Below are positions 55,210-64,000 of a stretch of DNA of 64,000 nucleotides, piece after piece. A model generated the notes under the pieces. The model was not told where the DNA came from. It did not search any database and saw only the letters and a list, made by a program, of their open reading frames with translations. Where the stretch lies: contig CM030937.1 of the NCBI GenBank assembly GCA_018136815.1, forward strand, positions 5,632,526 to 5,696,525, in the 5' to 3' direction. Every line of letters begins with the position of its first letter. Positions within the stretch are counted from its first letter, which is position 1. The translations under genes and the position numbers were made by a program. The stretch comes from Isochrysis galbana. Taxonomy: Eukaryota; Haptophyta; Isochrysidales; Isochrysidaceae.

Positions 55210-56196
55210 GGCCACCTCAGGGGGCTGGGGGCTGGGAGGGCTAGGAGAGGGGCTCCTACCGGCTCCGCTCGTCGAGTCTCTACTGGGTTGTCCCGAGTGC
55301 CAGGTGGGGAAACATATATATAATGCTCTTATCACCATTATCACGCGGCGACAGAGCGCGAGGTGACGGGTGCACGGGCAGGGGGGGGGGACTCGTGGGA
55401 ACGGGTGGAAACGGGGTGGGGCTACCCGAAGCGAAAACAAAACCGCGAATAATTTCGTTTGAGGCTCTTTTAAGTTTAAGGTGTTTCAGGAACTGCGATT
55501 GCTTTACGAAATTTCACAAACGGGAGATCGCTCGATCAGTAATACTGGGAGGCCGTCACCATGAGTCTGCAGCCGACGCCCCCTTCACTTTCAGGGAGGA
55601 GCGATGGCAGAGCCGAGGAGAGCAACGTCAGAGCTCGCGAGAGCCGAAAGGCGGGCGCAGCTGGGAGCGGTGGCTGGGGCACCCCCTTTTTTTGTCACAG
55701 TGCATAGGTTTGGGGTTATAATAGGACAAAATATTCGAAAGCGTCACAATTTTGATCAAAATTTAGGTGCTCAACCCTCAAATTTTGACAACAAAATTTG
55801 GGCCCTTCCAAAACAAAACTTAAACTTACGTCATAGCCAAACTACAGCTACAGCGCTACAGCCAAATACCAAATACACATATATTTGGCCTCCGGCCAAG
55901 TACATTTCATATACATTCGGTGCCTACAACATAGTGACGCGCTTCAAACATAGCCCGGTCACTCACTCATTTTAACCACTATTTCCCACCTCCCCTGGGT
56001 GTCCAAGGATTCCTTAGGGTCCCCCCCTACCTGCCCCGGCAACTCCCTCCCCCCTCCGAACGACCCCCTCCCGCCCCACGAAGGGCAATGGCGTCGGTGA
56101 GGGACCCCCCTCCCTTCCCCCGCGCGTGGCGGGCTATTTTGGGAGATTGGGGCGGGCGCTCACGGGAGTGAATCGGAGTGGTGAATGTAGGGCGCA
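55210..56196. other. Intergenic region with an inverted short repeat
   Basis: 55865-55975 is AT-rich and contains catagcccggtcactcact, whose reverse complement lies at 58718-58738 together with a shared tttggcctc and acttgg context (55880-55905 against 58775-58790). This small pair is also inverted about the centre of the large palindrome. No gene is seen. Confidence 0.55.
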
Positions 56197-57206
56197 TCAC
56201 TATCTCTTAAGAGGCGGCTGGAAGCACCTGCAAAGGTGCTTCGAGACCCTTTTTTATTCCTAGCATATTGGCGGCCCCTTGGAGCCTAGAGAACACTAAA
56301 ATTGAGCTGGAGCCTTGCCATCAATATGGAGGACTAGTCTTATGCATAAGATGGAGTCGCATCGCCCGAAATTTGCTCCCATGACCTGATCGGTGGCGAT
56401 GCTGCCGACGAGCCGGCGTCGCACGTCGTTCACAACGCATGCTGCAGGAGATCGAGTCAGAGTTCACAACTCTCATCAAGATTATACGTGTCGGGGGCAT
56501 TTATTGATGCTGAGTAATCTTAGCCTTACAAATCATACACAAGATGAACTGCTCACAAACCCTTTGGACCAGAATATTTCATGGGCAAAGCGTTCCCCTT
56601 TGAGACAGACCACATACAAGCGAGCGGAGACGAGCACACAACACACAAAAGCATTCAGACTGCACGTGCGCGCATTGCAGTGGACTGCCTGCGCGTCGCC
56701 GTGGCCAGCGCGCAGGCAGCCCATATGTGTCTAGCCATAACACTCCCTGATCGGGCGCGCAGACACAGACAGCCTGCCGTAAAATTGCTGGCTCGTGCTC
56801 GTGCGCTGCGCCATTGCCGCTGCAGCAGCTAGCCGCCAACACCAGCAGCCACTCGCCCGCCACTGTGGCGATCGGAACGTGCCGACCCACAAACAAAGGC
56901 AACCAGGCGTGTCAGTCCCCCTTCCCACCGCCTAGATGTTCGCCCATCTGCTCGTGAAAGGTGAAGCACCTTTCGCGGAGCGCGCATGCAGCGCCGCCCA
57001 GGTGACACAAATGGTGACCTAGCTCGCGCTGCGCGTCGAGCTGGGGGCTAGGGCCAAGATATGATGGGTGAGGGGTATGGAGACGCCCTCCCATGCCGCT
57101 ACAGCCGCCAACGAGGTGGTCTGAGAGGCATGGGAGGGCACGGCGCGGCGCGGCAACGGCGTGCAGCACCTCCGAAGGTGCTTCGCCTCTTTAGAGATAA
57201 GAAACG
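56197..57206. mobile_element. Candidate 1.0-kb DNA element with palindrome-bearing inverted ends
   Basis: The left end reads tatctcttaagaggcgg, then agcacctgcaaaggtgct. The right end, inverted, reads tatctctaaagaggcg, then agcaccttcggaggtgct. These are the same ends as in the 190-bp element at 31262-31450. An extra copy of the palindrome half lies near 56963. No target duplication is evident and no transposase frame is seen, so it would be non-autonomous. Confidence 0.5.
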
Positions 57207-57578
57207 CGGAGCTTCCGCGACGTCCGATCGCCCGCTATCGGCCGAAGAATGGCATGGAGGTGGTGGCCATGCAGAGCCCAGAGCTCTCGCGAGCAGGGTG
57301 GGGGAGCGTGTGCTTGTTTTTTTGAACGCCGGCCCGCCCGCGGAGACGCCGCATGTGCAGTATCGTGCGACTGACGAAACCGCACATCGGTGACGGCGTG
57401 CGGAAACTTCCATGCGCACGCACGGAGTCCCCGCGGGGGGGGGGGGGGTTCACGGCGTGCGCTTGGACGAAGGATCCCCGCGCGTGCCACTCATCATGCG
57501 CACGGCATCCAGAGTCTTCCTCCCAGACATCTACACCCCGCTTCACTCTCCTCTTCCCCCACAAGCCTCGCTCCTTCA

Positions 57579-57760
57579 CCATGGGCCAGTACTTTGTCTT
57601 CATCGCCAAGCGACTCGGTCACCAGATGCGTGTGGATGGATCAGATGCGTGTGGAAGCAGGACAGAAAAAAACTCGTGGTTGGGAGGGGGCGTGATTAGC
57701 TTTGCAATGATAACATTGAGCTTTGTAATTGTAATAATAGATCAAAAAGAAAACAAATAA
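57579..57760 (+). CDS. Short hypothetical frame, possibly a truncated gene
   Basis: ATG 57579 in the context caccATGgg opens MGQYFVFIAKRLGHQMRVDG and runs about 60 codons into an AT-rich tandem repeat. A 15-bp duplication (cagatgcgtgtggatggat type) lies at 57622-57655. Only the first 18 codons look coding; the rest is hydrophobic by virtue of its AT-richness. It may be the first exon of a gene broken by the repeat. Confidence 0.25.
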
Positions 57761-57885
57761 CCTGACAATAATATGAGAACTGTAATTGTAACAATAGACC
57801 AAAAAGAAAACAAATAACCTTGCAATAATAATATTGAGCCTTGTAATTGTACAGACTGAAAAGAAAACAAATAACCTGGCCCTCT
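57702..57885. repeat. AT-rich tandem repeat, about 60-bp unit, three copies
   Basis: Each copy holds tgcaat or acaat, attgag, tgtaattgta, and then aaaagaaaacaaataacct. Copies end near 57763, 57820 and 57880. Its base composition is unlike the surrounding GC-rich DNA. Confidence 0.85.
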
Positions 57886-59249
57886 TTTGACGGAACGCGA
57901 CTTCAGCGCGCCCGGTCGCCTCCGAAAGTTGGGCACTCGGGCCCATCGGCGGGTGACGTTAGCGTAGTTGTCGGGGCCACACATGGCCGACTACGGCGCG
58001 ATGCACGCGGGCGGCGGCGGCGATTGGCGTGGCTGCAAGGGCGGCACCTTTGAATATTGTGCTCGGTGAGCCATTCTGACCGAGTGGATGGCCGAGAAAG
58101 CACCGCCAGCGCGCCCGGTATTGGTGGGAAGTTGGGTGCTTGAGCGCATTTCGGTACCTTAACGTCGATGCTGTTTCTTCGCCAAGGCCGATATTCGACA
58201 AGGTGTGCAAGAGTGGAGAGGGCAATTGGCTCGGCCACTCAAGCAGCATTTTTTGATGTAACGCTCTGCGCGGTCATTAGTAGAAGTAGATGAAAAAAAC
58301 CCGTGCGGCTTGCCCGGTAGTGGTGCCAAGTTAGCCGCTCTAGCCCTCGGCGACGAGCGGTTTACGTGAGCGTCTTGAGTTTTGTGACACTTTAGTACAT
58401 ATTGAAGTCGAAGAAAAAGAGTATGACTTATGGTCCAGTGTGCATAGAAGTAGGCCTTGTGAACTTAGTGAGCCGGCGTCAAAATTTTCCTTGCTATTCG
58501 ATGTTTGTGCTTCGCATAAAGGGCCTCACTAAAATATACCGGAGGGGGGCCCGACAGTATTTCTCGTCGCCGTCTTCGAAGGCCTGAAATGCGGTATTTT
58601 TCAAAAATTTCGCCGGAGAACCCCGCATTTTTTTTGCTGATCCATGCTATCTGAACCCATAGGGAGCTTATTTAGCCCCTCATTTGCTCATTGTAGTTGG
58701 TGCCCTCCGCACCCCCATAGTGAGTGACCGGGCTATGTTTGTCAAACACAAACACAGCCAAAAACATATGTACTTGGTACTTGGCCTCTAGCCTCTGCTG
58801 CCAAACACGGTAAATACGTATTTCCCATCTAGGCTCCTCAACTAATCTCGCGCCGCCTGAGCGCGCTGGCCAGCGATGCCCACGCGGCCCGTCACGGCGC
58901 GAGAGCTGAAGGACTCCAGAGTGGCCACATTTCTGGCGCTGGAGGAGCGGAGAGACAGGGCGCAGGGCGCGCAAGAGGGCTCGCGACGGGCCGTAGGCCG
59001 CCACAGACGACTTCTTTTTTTTTTGAAGATTCGTTCCCCTCCCGGAGGTCCCAGAAGGGCCCGCCTCAGTACGAATGTCCGCCGCCTCATACCGCTTGGG
59101 GGGCACTCCGTGCGCAACTCTCTTCAGGCGCCGCGCTGAGGGGGCTGAGGTGTGCGGGGCGATTCTGACTCTCTCTCTCACTCTCCTCTCTTTCAATCTC
59201 TCTCTCTCTCTCTCTGGCCTTTCTCTTGTCTCTCTCGTGCTGGCCTGCG
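57886..59249. other. Spacer sequence inside arm B
   Basis: No firm gene is present. 58690-58800 holds the inverted partner of 55870-55975. An open plus-strand frame at 58876-59139 (MPTRPVTARELKDSRVATFL) looks coding for about 45 codons but has no domain or partner exon that I can identify. A T run lies near 59010. Confidence 0.45.
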
Positions 59250-59909
59250 CCGGCGACCCCGTGGACGAGAGGGGGGGACGAGGGCACCGTGGGGGCACCC
59301 CCAGTCCCGTGCGACTGCTTCGTCGGCTGCAACTGTGCCCCTCGCGCCGCGTGGGGAGGGAGAGAGGGAGAGAGAGGGAGAGGGGGAGAGAAAGGGAGAG
59401 AGGGAGGGAGGAGGGGGAGAGGGGGGGAGAAAGGGAGAGAGGGAGGGGGAGAGAGGGGGAGAGAAAGGGAGAGAGGGGGAGAGAGGGAGAGGGAGGGAGA
59501 GGGAGGGGGAGGGAGGGGGAGGGAGGGGGAGAGAGAGGGAGAGAGAGAGGGAGGGAGAAGGGGAGAGAGAGGAAGAGAGGGGGAGAGAGAGGATCCACGC
59601 CGCCGCCCATTCGCTCCCGATGGCGCGCGAGCCGCATCACAATCTCCCGCGCGCCCGACCTCCGAGGCACCCTCGCGCCACCTGCCCGTCCCCCCCCCCC
59701 CCCCCCCCCCACCCCCGACGCCCCCCCCCGACGAGATCCCGAGAGCCGCCGACCGCAAGTCGGTCACCTCAACCCCTCCGCGTCGCTCGCTCCATTCACC
59801 TCGGTTCCTCTCCTCCCCCCCCCCTCGGTCGCTCTCGTCCTCCCTCCCTCTCCCTCTCTCTCCCTCCGTCCCTCTCTCTCGCTCTCTGCCTCGCTCGCTC
59901 TAGCACACC

Positions 59910-60996
59910 ATGTCCGCCGATGAGGTCACCACACTCGCTAGCTGGTGGGACGTTGGCATCGCCACCATCTTCGCACGAGAGGTGACGCGACGCACTCACG
60001 CACGCATGAGCCCAACCGCCACCTGCTCGCTGTCCTGCCTTGCCTGGCGCCACACCTACCTCCCCTCCGCCCAACTCACTCCCGCCCCACGCCGCGCAGA
60101 TTCTCGAAGCGTGCATCATTATTGGGCAGTACCGCACTGTCATCCAGCACTCTGATATGGACGACGAGGGCAAACGCAAGTCCCTCAAGATGGTGTGGGT
60201 GTCAGCAGGCGCTGCGCTCGCGCTCGCGGTGGTCATCATCCTCGCCGTCGCGATTCCGATCATCGTTAGCAGGGACTCCATTGATGGGAAGGCCGTCGAG
60301 TACGCTGAGGGTGTCTCCAAGATTGTCGCGGCCATCTGCATCGCGATCCTGTCGCTCAAGGTGCCCAAGTGGCTTGGGGTGCTACCCGGCGTGAAGAGCA
60401 GCAAGGCAAAGAACGCAGCAGACCTCACCTTGCGCTCGCTAGCCTTCAACGTCGGCTGGAATATCCTTCGCGAGATCCTCGAGATCGGCCTCTTCCTTAT
60501 CCCCTACTTCATCGCGTCCAACAACGCTGCTGTGGCGATCCCCGGGTCAGGCGCCATTGGTCTGCTCATTGGCCTAGTGGTTGGAGCCATCGTCTACGTC
60601 ATCAACAAGTTTACCACGCAGCAGCTCGCCCTCGCCATCTCGATGTCATTCATCACCGGCTGGCTCTCCACCGGCTTGTTCACCGGAGGCTGCCACGAGT
60701 TTGAGGAGGCCTCGACGGAGACGCCCAAGGTGTTCCGCATGCCAGGCGACAGTGTCACGGGCTTCTGGTCGCACAAGAAGCTTCCAATGGCGCTGTTCAA
60801 ACCGTTTGGGTACTCGTACAGCCCAACCGTACTCATGTTGTGCTGCTTCTGGCTCTGGGCTGCCGGCTTGTGCTTGCTCCACGCGCTCAAGATCTGGAAG
60901 GCCAAGAAGAACGCCAACAAGCAGGCGCTGGTGAATGCGAGGGTGAGCACCGATCTCAAGGCAGATCAAGTGACCGCCGGCGCTGTCGCTGTTTGA
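59910..60996 (+). CDS. FTR1: FTR1-family high-affinity iron permease, copy B
   Basis: Exons 59910-59981 and 60100-60996 (a 118-bp phase-0 intron), 322 aa. Exon 1 encodes MSADEVTTLASWWDVGIATI and FARE; exon 2 completes the first REXLE motif (R23, E24, I25, L26, E27). The second motif is at about residues 148-152. About seven membrane helices, an extended polar loop with GCHEFEEASTETPKVF, and a basic cytosolic tail are present. Intron position, length and leader (a CT tract, then caccATG) are the same as in copy A. Differences from copy A cluster in the tail (KKNANKQALVNARVS here). The product should import iron at the plasma membrane or from a vacuole together with a ferroxidase encoded elsewhere. 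Confidence 0.87.
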
Positions 60997-61594
60997 GGTG
61001 GAGACTGAGCGGCTCCAGGGCGCGCCTCTTCCTTTTTTTTCGTTGGGTCTCGCTCTGCGACGAGATGCATGATGATGAGGCTCAATTATTTGGTCTGCAG
61101 TGATCGCAGCGACTCGCATGTTGCCGAGCGAACAGCTGACATGGGGCGTCGATGATGTAGCATCACATGCCCCGGTTGCTTCTCCTCTTGTTATTCGATT
61201 GGCCGAGCATGTTGCAGCACCCGCGCGCTTAGCTTTGTGCGCTTGAGGGGTGCAGCTCAACATTCGAATCGTGCCTTTTCCTTCACGCCATTGACTTGGT
61301 CCATGTTTTGCCTGATTTGGCTGCTTAACTGTGCTATCTTGCCCTGCAGCCTTTGCCTGCTTGCTGCTCGGAGTGGGCGCCACGGCTTGCCGCTTCAGCA
61401 TGGAAGGGCATCATCAATCAGAGACTTTTTCCAGGAGCGGTATCCTATTTCGGTTGCGCTGCCTGTGTGCGGTGCGACATCTTCACGGTTCAGCATTGGT
61501 AGTGCGGGACCGCCGTGCGAGAGGGGACTCCTTGTGCCTAGGAACGAGGAAGGTCCCCGTCATCCGTGGCGCCGACACTATGGTATGTATTGTA

Positions 61595-61694
61595 NNNNNN
61601 NNNNNNNNNNNNNNNNNNNNNNNNNNNNNNNNNNNNNNNNNNNNNNNNNNNNNNNNNNNNNNNNNNNNNNNNNNNNNNNNNNNNNNNNNNNNNN
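61595..61694. other. Assembly gap (100 N) inside arm B
   Basis: Exactly 100 N. The sequence on the two sides (attgta and cggttacgg) is contiguous in arm A (attgta then cggttacgg on the minus strand near 51744), so no extra sequence is needed here by homology. Confidence 0.98.
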
Positions 61695-61761
61695 CGGTTA
61701 CGGAGATGTCGTATTGCAGAGTGCACATGAGGTGTGGTTGTAATGTTGTGATTCTCAGCGT

Positions 61762-62130
61762 TAGGGCGGTCAATAGTCATTTACAGCTACTAATAGGGGG
61801 GGCGGCTGCTTTTTTTGACCGTCCTCCCAAGCCCAAAAAAAACTCCCGTGGGGCTCATCTGCCGCTAGGGGTGGGGACGGGAAAAATCGACTTTTCAAAA
61901 TTGCACCCAAAACTCCAAGAGCCAAGAGAAATCAAGGAGGGATTCTTCATGATGACACCAAAGCAGCTACAAAGTTTTGCGAGTTGATTCTTTCGTGGTC
62001 ACGAGTACGAACGTCCGCAATGCGGCGATTTTTTTTCGGTGGCCAATGAGTTTTTTTTTAGCTGAATACACCCTCATTGCCATGAGCCATGAGCGCCATG
62101 CGCAAGATGCAAGTGCAAGTGCTGCTGATG
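61762..62130 (+). repeat. Arm-B-specific insertion with hAT-like end
   Basis: It begins ttagggcggtcaatag, then ctactaatagggggggcgg and tttttttgaccgtc, as at 29166-29225. The opposite end is not evident. Arm A lacks it at the mirrored site, so it entered after the duplication or was lost from A. Confidence 0.5.
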
Positions 62131-62470
62131 TCGCATCCAGAGTATTTTATATACTCTAGGCGGATGCGGTGCTTCTATCAATGTGTAGTGTGTAGTGTGT
62201 GAGAAAATTGAGTGAGTTTTGTTTTTGCCGATGAGTTACCTCGAAGCCCCGCCGCATTGCACGCCGAATTTGTGTTCCTTTGTCCTTATTTGTTTCATTG
62301 GTTTGTTTGTGCGATGTTGCGTTAGTTTTCGGAGTTTTCTTGTTGGTGAGTGAGTGATGTGGGGTGGTGTCTTGTGGGTCGTCGCCGCGATGTAGCGCGC
62401 CCTTTCCCCCGCTCTCTCAAGACTTCTCTTCACTGGTGCCCTAGCCCCGCTGAGACTTGCACCCTCGTGA

Positions 62471-62876
62471 GGCCATCCCCCGACGCGATGATTGCTGCGC
62501 CTGAAGCACTTACGAGAAACCAGAAGGTGATGCCACCCAAGAGACTCATCAATCAAGGGGACGACGTCGTAGGGACCATCGTCGAATAAGCTATTACGGG
62601 CGTAGACCCACACCCCACATCTTACATCTTACAGCATGCAAAGTAAAAAAAAATTTTACGGGGGCGCCCTCGCCTCCCTCCTAGTTTGCGCCTCAACTTG
62701 AACGATCGTCCCGCCCTTGTTTGTTGAAGAATGCAACCGTGCCCGCTGCCCGAGTGCCCGAGTTGAAGAATGCAACCGTGCCCGCTGCCCGAGTTGAAGA
62801 ATGCAACCACGTGGGCGTCAGACTGCCGACGTCCGCCCTTGCACGCCCATAGCCAGCACACCGGGCGGATGGGACT
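62471..62876. repeat. Intergenic region with a three-copy tandem repeat
   Basis: 62720-62808 holds three copies of gttgaagaatgcaacc followed by gtgcccgctgcccga (units of 31 to 40 bp, the third truncated). The rest shows no gene. Confidence 0.7.
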
Positions 62877-63119
62877 TCACACGGTTTCAACGCCGTTTGC
62901 TTCAAAGCAAAAGGCAAGCGATTCCCCAGGAGTCTGCAGGATGCACTTCGCCCCAGTGACCGCCACTCCACCTGCAAGCGTGTGAATGAGCTGCAGCATG
63001 CGTGTGATCATGGATTGAGAGATCGCGGCGTCGTCATAGCTCGCCAAGGAGGTGAGGTTCAGAAGATGGATGTCAACTGACCCTGACTTGGCCCGCCGCT
63101 TGGCACGCACGCACGCCAT
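62877..63119 (-). CDS. Possible exon or small hypothetical protein
   Basis: An open frame of 80 aa (starting MACVRAKRRAKSGSVDIHLL, with SYDDAAISQSMITRMLQLIH and LAGGVAVTGAKCIL) has ordinary amino-acid composition, unlike the low-complexity neighbours. It ends with a stop after ANGVETV. It may be one exon of a larger minus-strand gene that begins in the GC-rich repeat or further upstream. I do not recognise the family. Confidence 0.35.
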   Translation of the reverse strand: MACVRAKRRAKSGSVDIHLLNLTSLASYDDAAISQSMITRMLQLIHTLAGGVAVTGAKCILQTPGESLAFCFEANGVETV

Positions 63120-64000
63120 CTACCGTTGCCGCAACGATCCACGCCGAGCCCGCCGCCGCCGCCTCTGCCGCCCCTCCTCCCATTCCGTCCACCGCCGCCT
63201 TGCCGCCTGTCTTGGGCCGCCGCCCCGCCTTGGCAGCAATCCATCCACCGCCCTCCCTTCCTCCCTTTGCACCACTACTGGCGCTCCCTTCATGCCACCG
63301 ATGGCCCACTGCCGCCGCCTGCGACCACCGCAGCCGAGCGCGCTGCCGCCGCCACCGCTGCCGCCCCTTTCCCCATTCGGTCCGCCGCCTCGCAACCAGT
63401 GTTTGGCACCATCCCCCCCCAGCGGCAGCAAATCCACCGCCCTTCCTCCCTTTTCACCTGCGCCGCCGCTCCCCTCTCGCCACCGCTCGCCGCGCACGAT
63501 CATCGCCTGAAGTTGCTGCAGTCCCTGCCCACGATCAAGCCGGCTCTGCCGCACCTCTATCCATTCATTCCGCCGCCACCTCGCCACCTGTGTTCGCTGG
63601 CAGCGCGCAATGTCGCTCCTCACCACCCACCGCCCTCCCTTCCTTCCCACCTTTGCCGCGGCCCCACTCTCACCGCCGCTCGCCGCGTACGGCCACAGCT
63701 GGGGACCCCCTGCCCCCACCGCAACCCATCCCGCTGAGGTCGCCGCCACCGCCCCTGCCACCCCTCCTCGAGACTGTGTTCAGCGATGCCACGCCTTGTC
63801 GCCCCGTACAATCACCACCCTCCCTCCCTTTTCGCCTCCGCTGTGCTCTTACCGCCGCTCGGCGCAGCAGCAGGAGCACGACCACCGCCTGCGATCATCT
63901 CTACGACACCCTCTTCGTCGAGCGCGCCGCCGCCGCAGCCGCCGCACCTCTTCTGAACTTGGCTGCCGCCGCCACCTGTTACCAACTTTGGCGCCGCCGC
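63120..64000. repeat. GC-rich degenerate tandem repeat, about 150-200-bp period
   Basis: The series ccgccctcccttcc, a ctttgc or ttcacctg block, ctc(t/a)c(c/a)ccgccgctcgccgcg, and a cgaccaccg or cgatcatcgcc block recurs at about 63250, 63440, 63625 and 63810, with loss of register between copies. All long frames through it are Pro/Ala/Arg-rich, open on both strands and without domains. It runs off the end of the window. Confidence 0.65.

Larger units (their letters stand above)
59250..62470. repeat. Inverted-repeat arm B (partner 50945-54130)
   Basis: Mirror of arm A, with the permease gene on the plus strand. The inner edge is near 59250-59285 (ccccgtggacgagag, gggcaccgtgggggcaccc). The permease block ends near 61762 (gattctcagcg). 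After an arm-specific insertion (61762-62130), homology resumes with the agagtat/atactct palindrome at 62138-62172, and it continues to about 62460. Confidence 0.9.

Overview
The window is nuclear DNA of a GC-rich, flagellated, photosynthetic protist. Its genes are interrupted by short GT-AG introns (37 to about 730 bp). Several proteins begin with a signal peptide followed by a plastid or thylakoid targeting stretch, as in algae with a secondary plastid. A RIIAD1-type protein points to a cilium or flagellum, and EF-hand kinases and a TRP-like channel are typical of free-living algae. I favour a haptophyte, or a similar red-lineage alga, but cannot prove it from sequence alone. Two runs of exactly 100 N (45501-45600 and 61595-61694) mark scaffold joins.

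Layout. 1-9.3 kb: a lysophospholipid acyltransferase, an ankyrin-LRR gene with a frame break, a small secreted or plastid Cys-rich protein (minus strand) and a quinone-oxidoreductase-like MDR enzyme. 9.3-12.9 kb: repeats with a hAT transposase relic. 13.0-15.7 kb: a seven-exon calcium-dependent protein kinase. 15.7-19.9 kb: nested repeats, including a 1288-bp TIR element inserted at TA into an older repeat, an IS5-like transposase fragment and a LINE fragment. 19.9-23.0 kb: a divergent pair, a DUF1995-like plastid protein (minus) and a mitochondrial carrier (plus), separated by a purine tract. 24.7-28.9 kb: an ankyrin/IQ/TRP-like channel of about 1339 aa. 29-35 kb: repeats and LINE pieces around a thylakoid-targeted FtsH-N-domain-like protein (minus). 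36.0-37.2 kb: a PH-domain protein. 38.6-40.1 kb: the C-terminal part of a LINE, then three short tandem duplications. 40.2-42.1 kb: a four-exon pseudokinase. 43-45 kb: repeats and RIIAD1. 45.8-48.7 kb: a multi-pass IQ membrane protein (minus).

50.9-62.5 kb is a large imperfect palindrome. Two arms of about 3.2 kb carry near-identical, convergently placed copies of a two-exon FTR1-type iron permease on either side of a spacer of about 5.1 kb. The spacer holds a coiled-coil gene, a candidate 1-kb DNA element and AT-rich tandem repeats. The last 1.2 kb is GC-rich degenerate tandem repeat.

There is no operon logic. Calcium and membrane signalling (CDPK, TRP-like channel, two IQ proteins, pseudokinase, PH protein) and plastid or metal biology (DUF1995, FtsH-like, FTR1) are the two functional themes. 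About half of the window is dispersed repeats and low-complexity purine or pyrimidine tracts.
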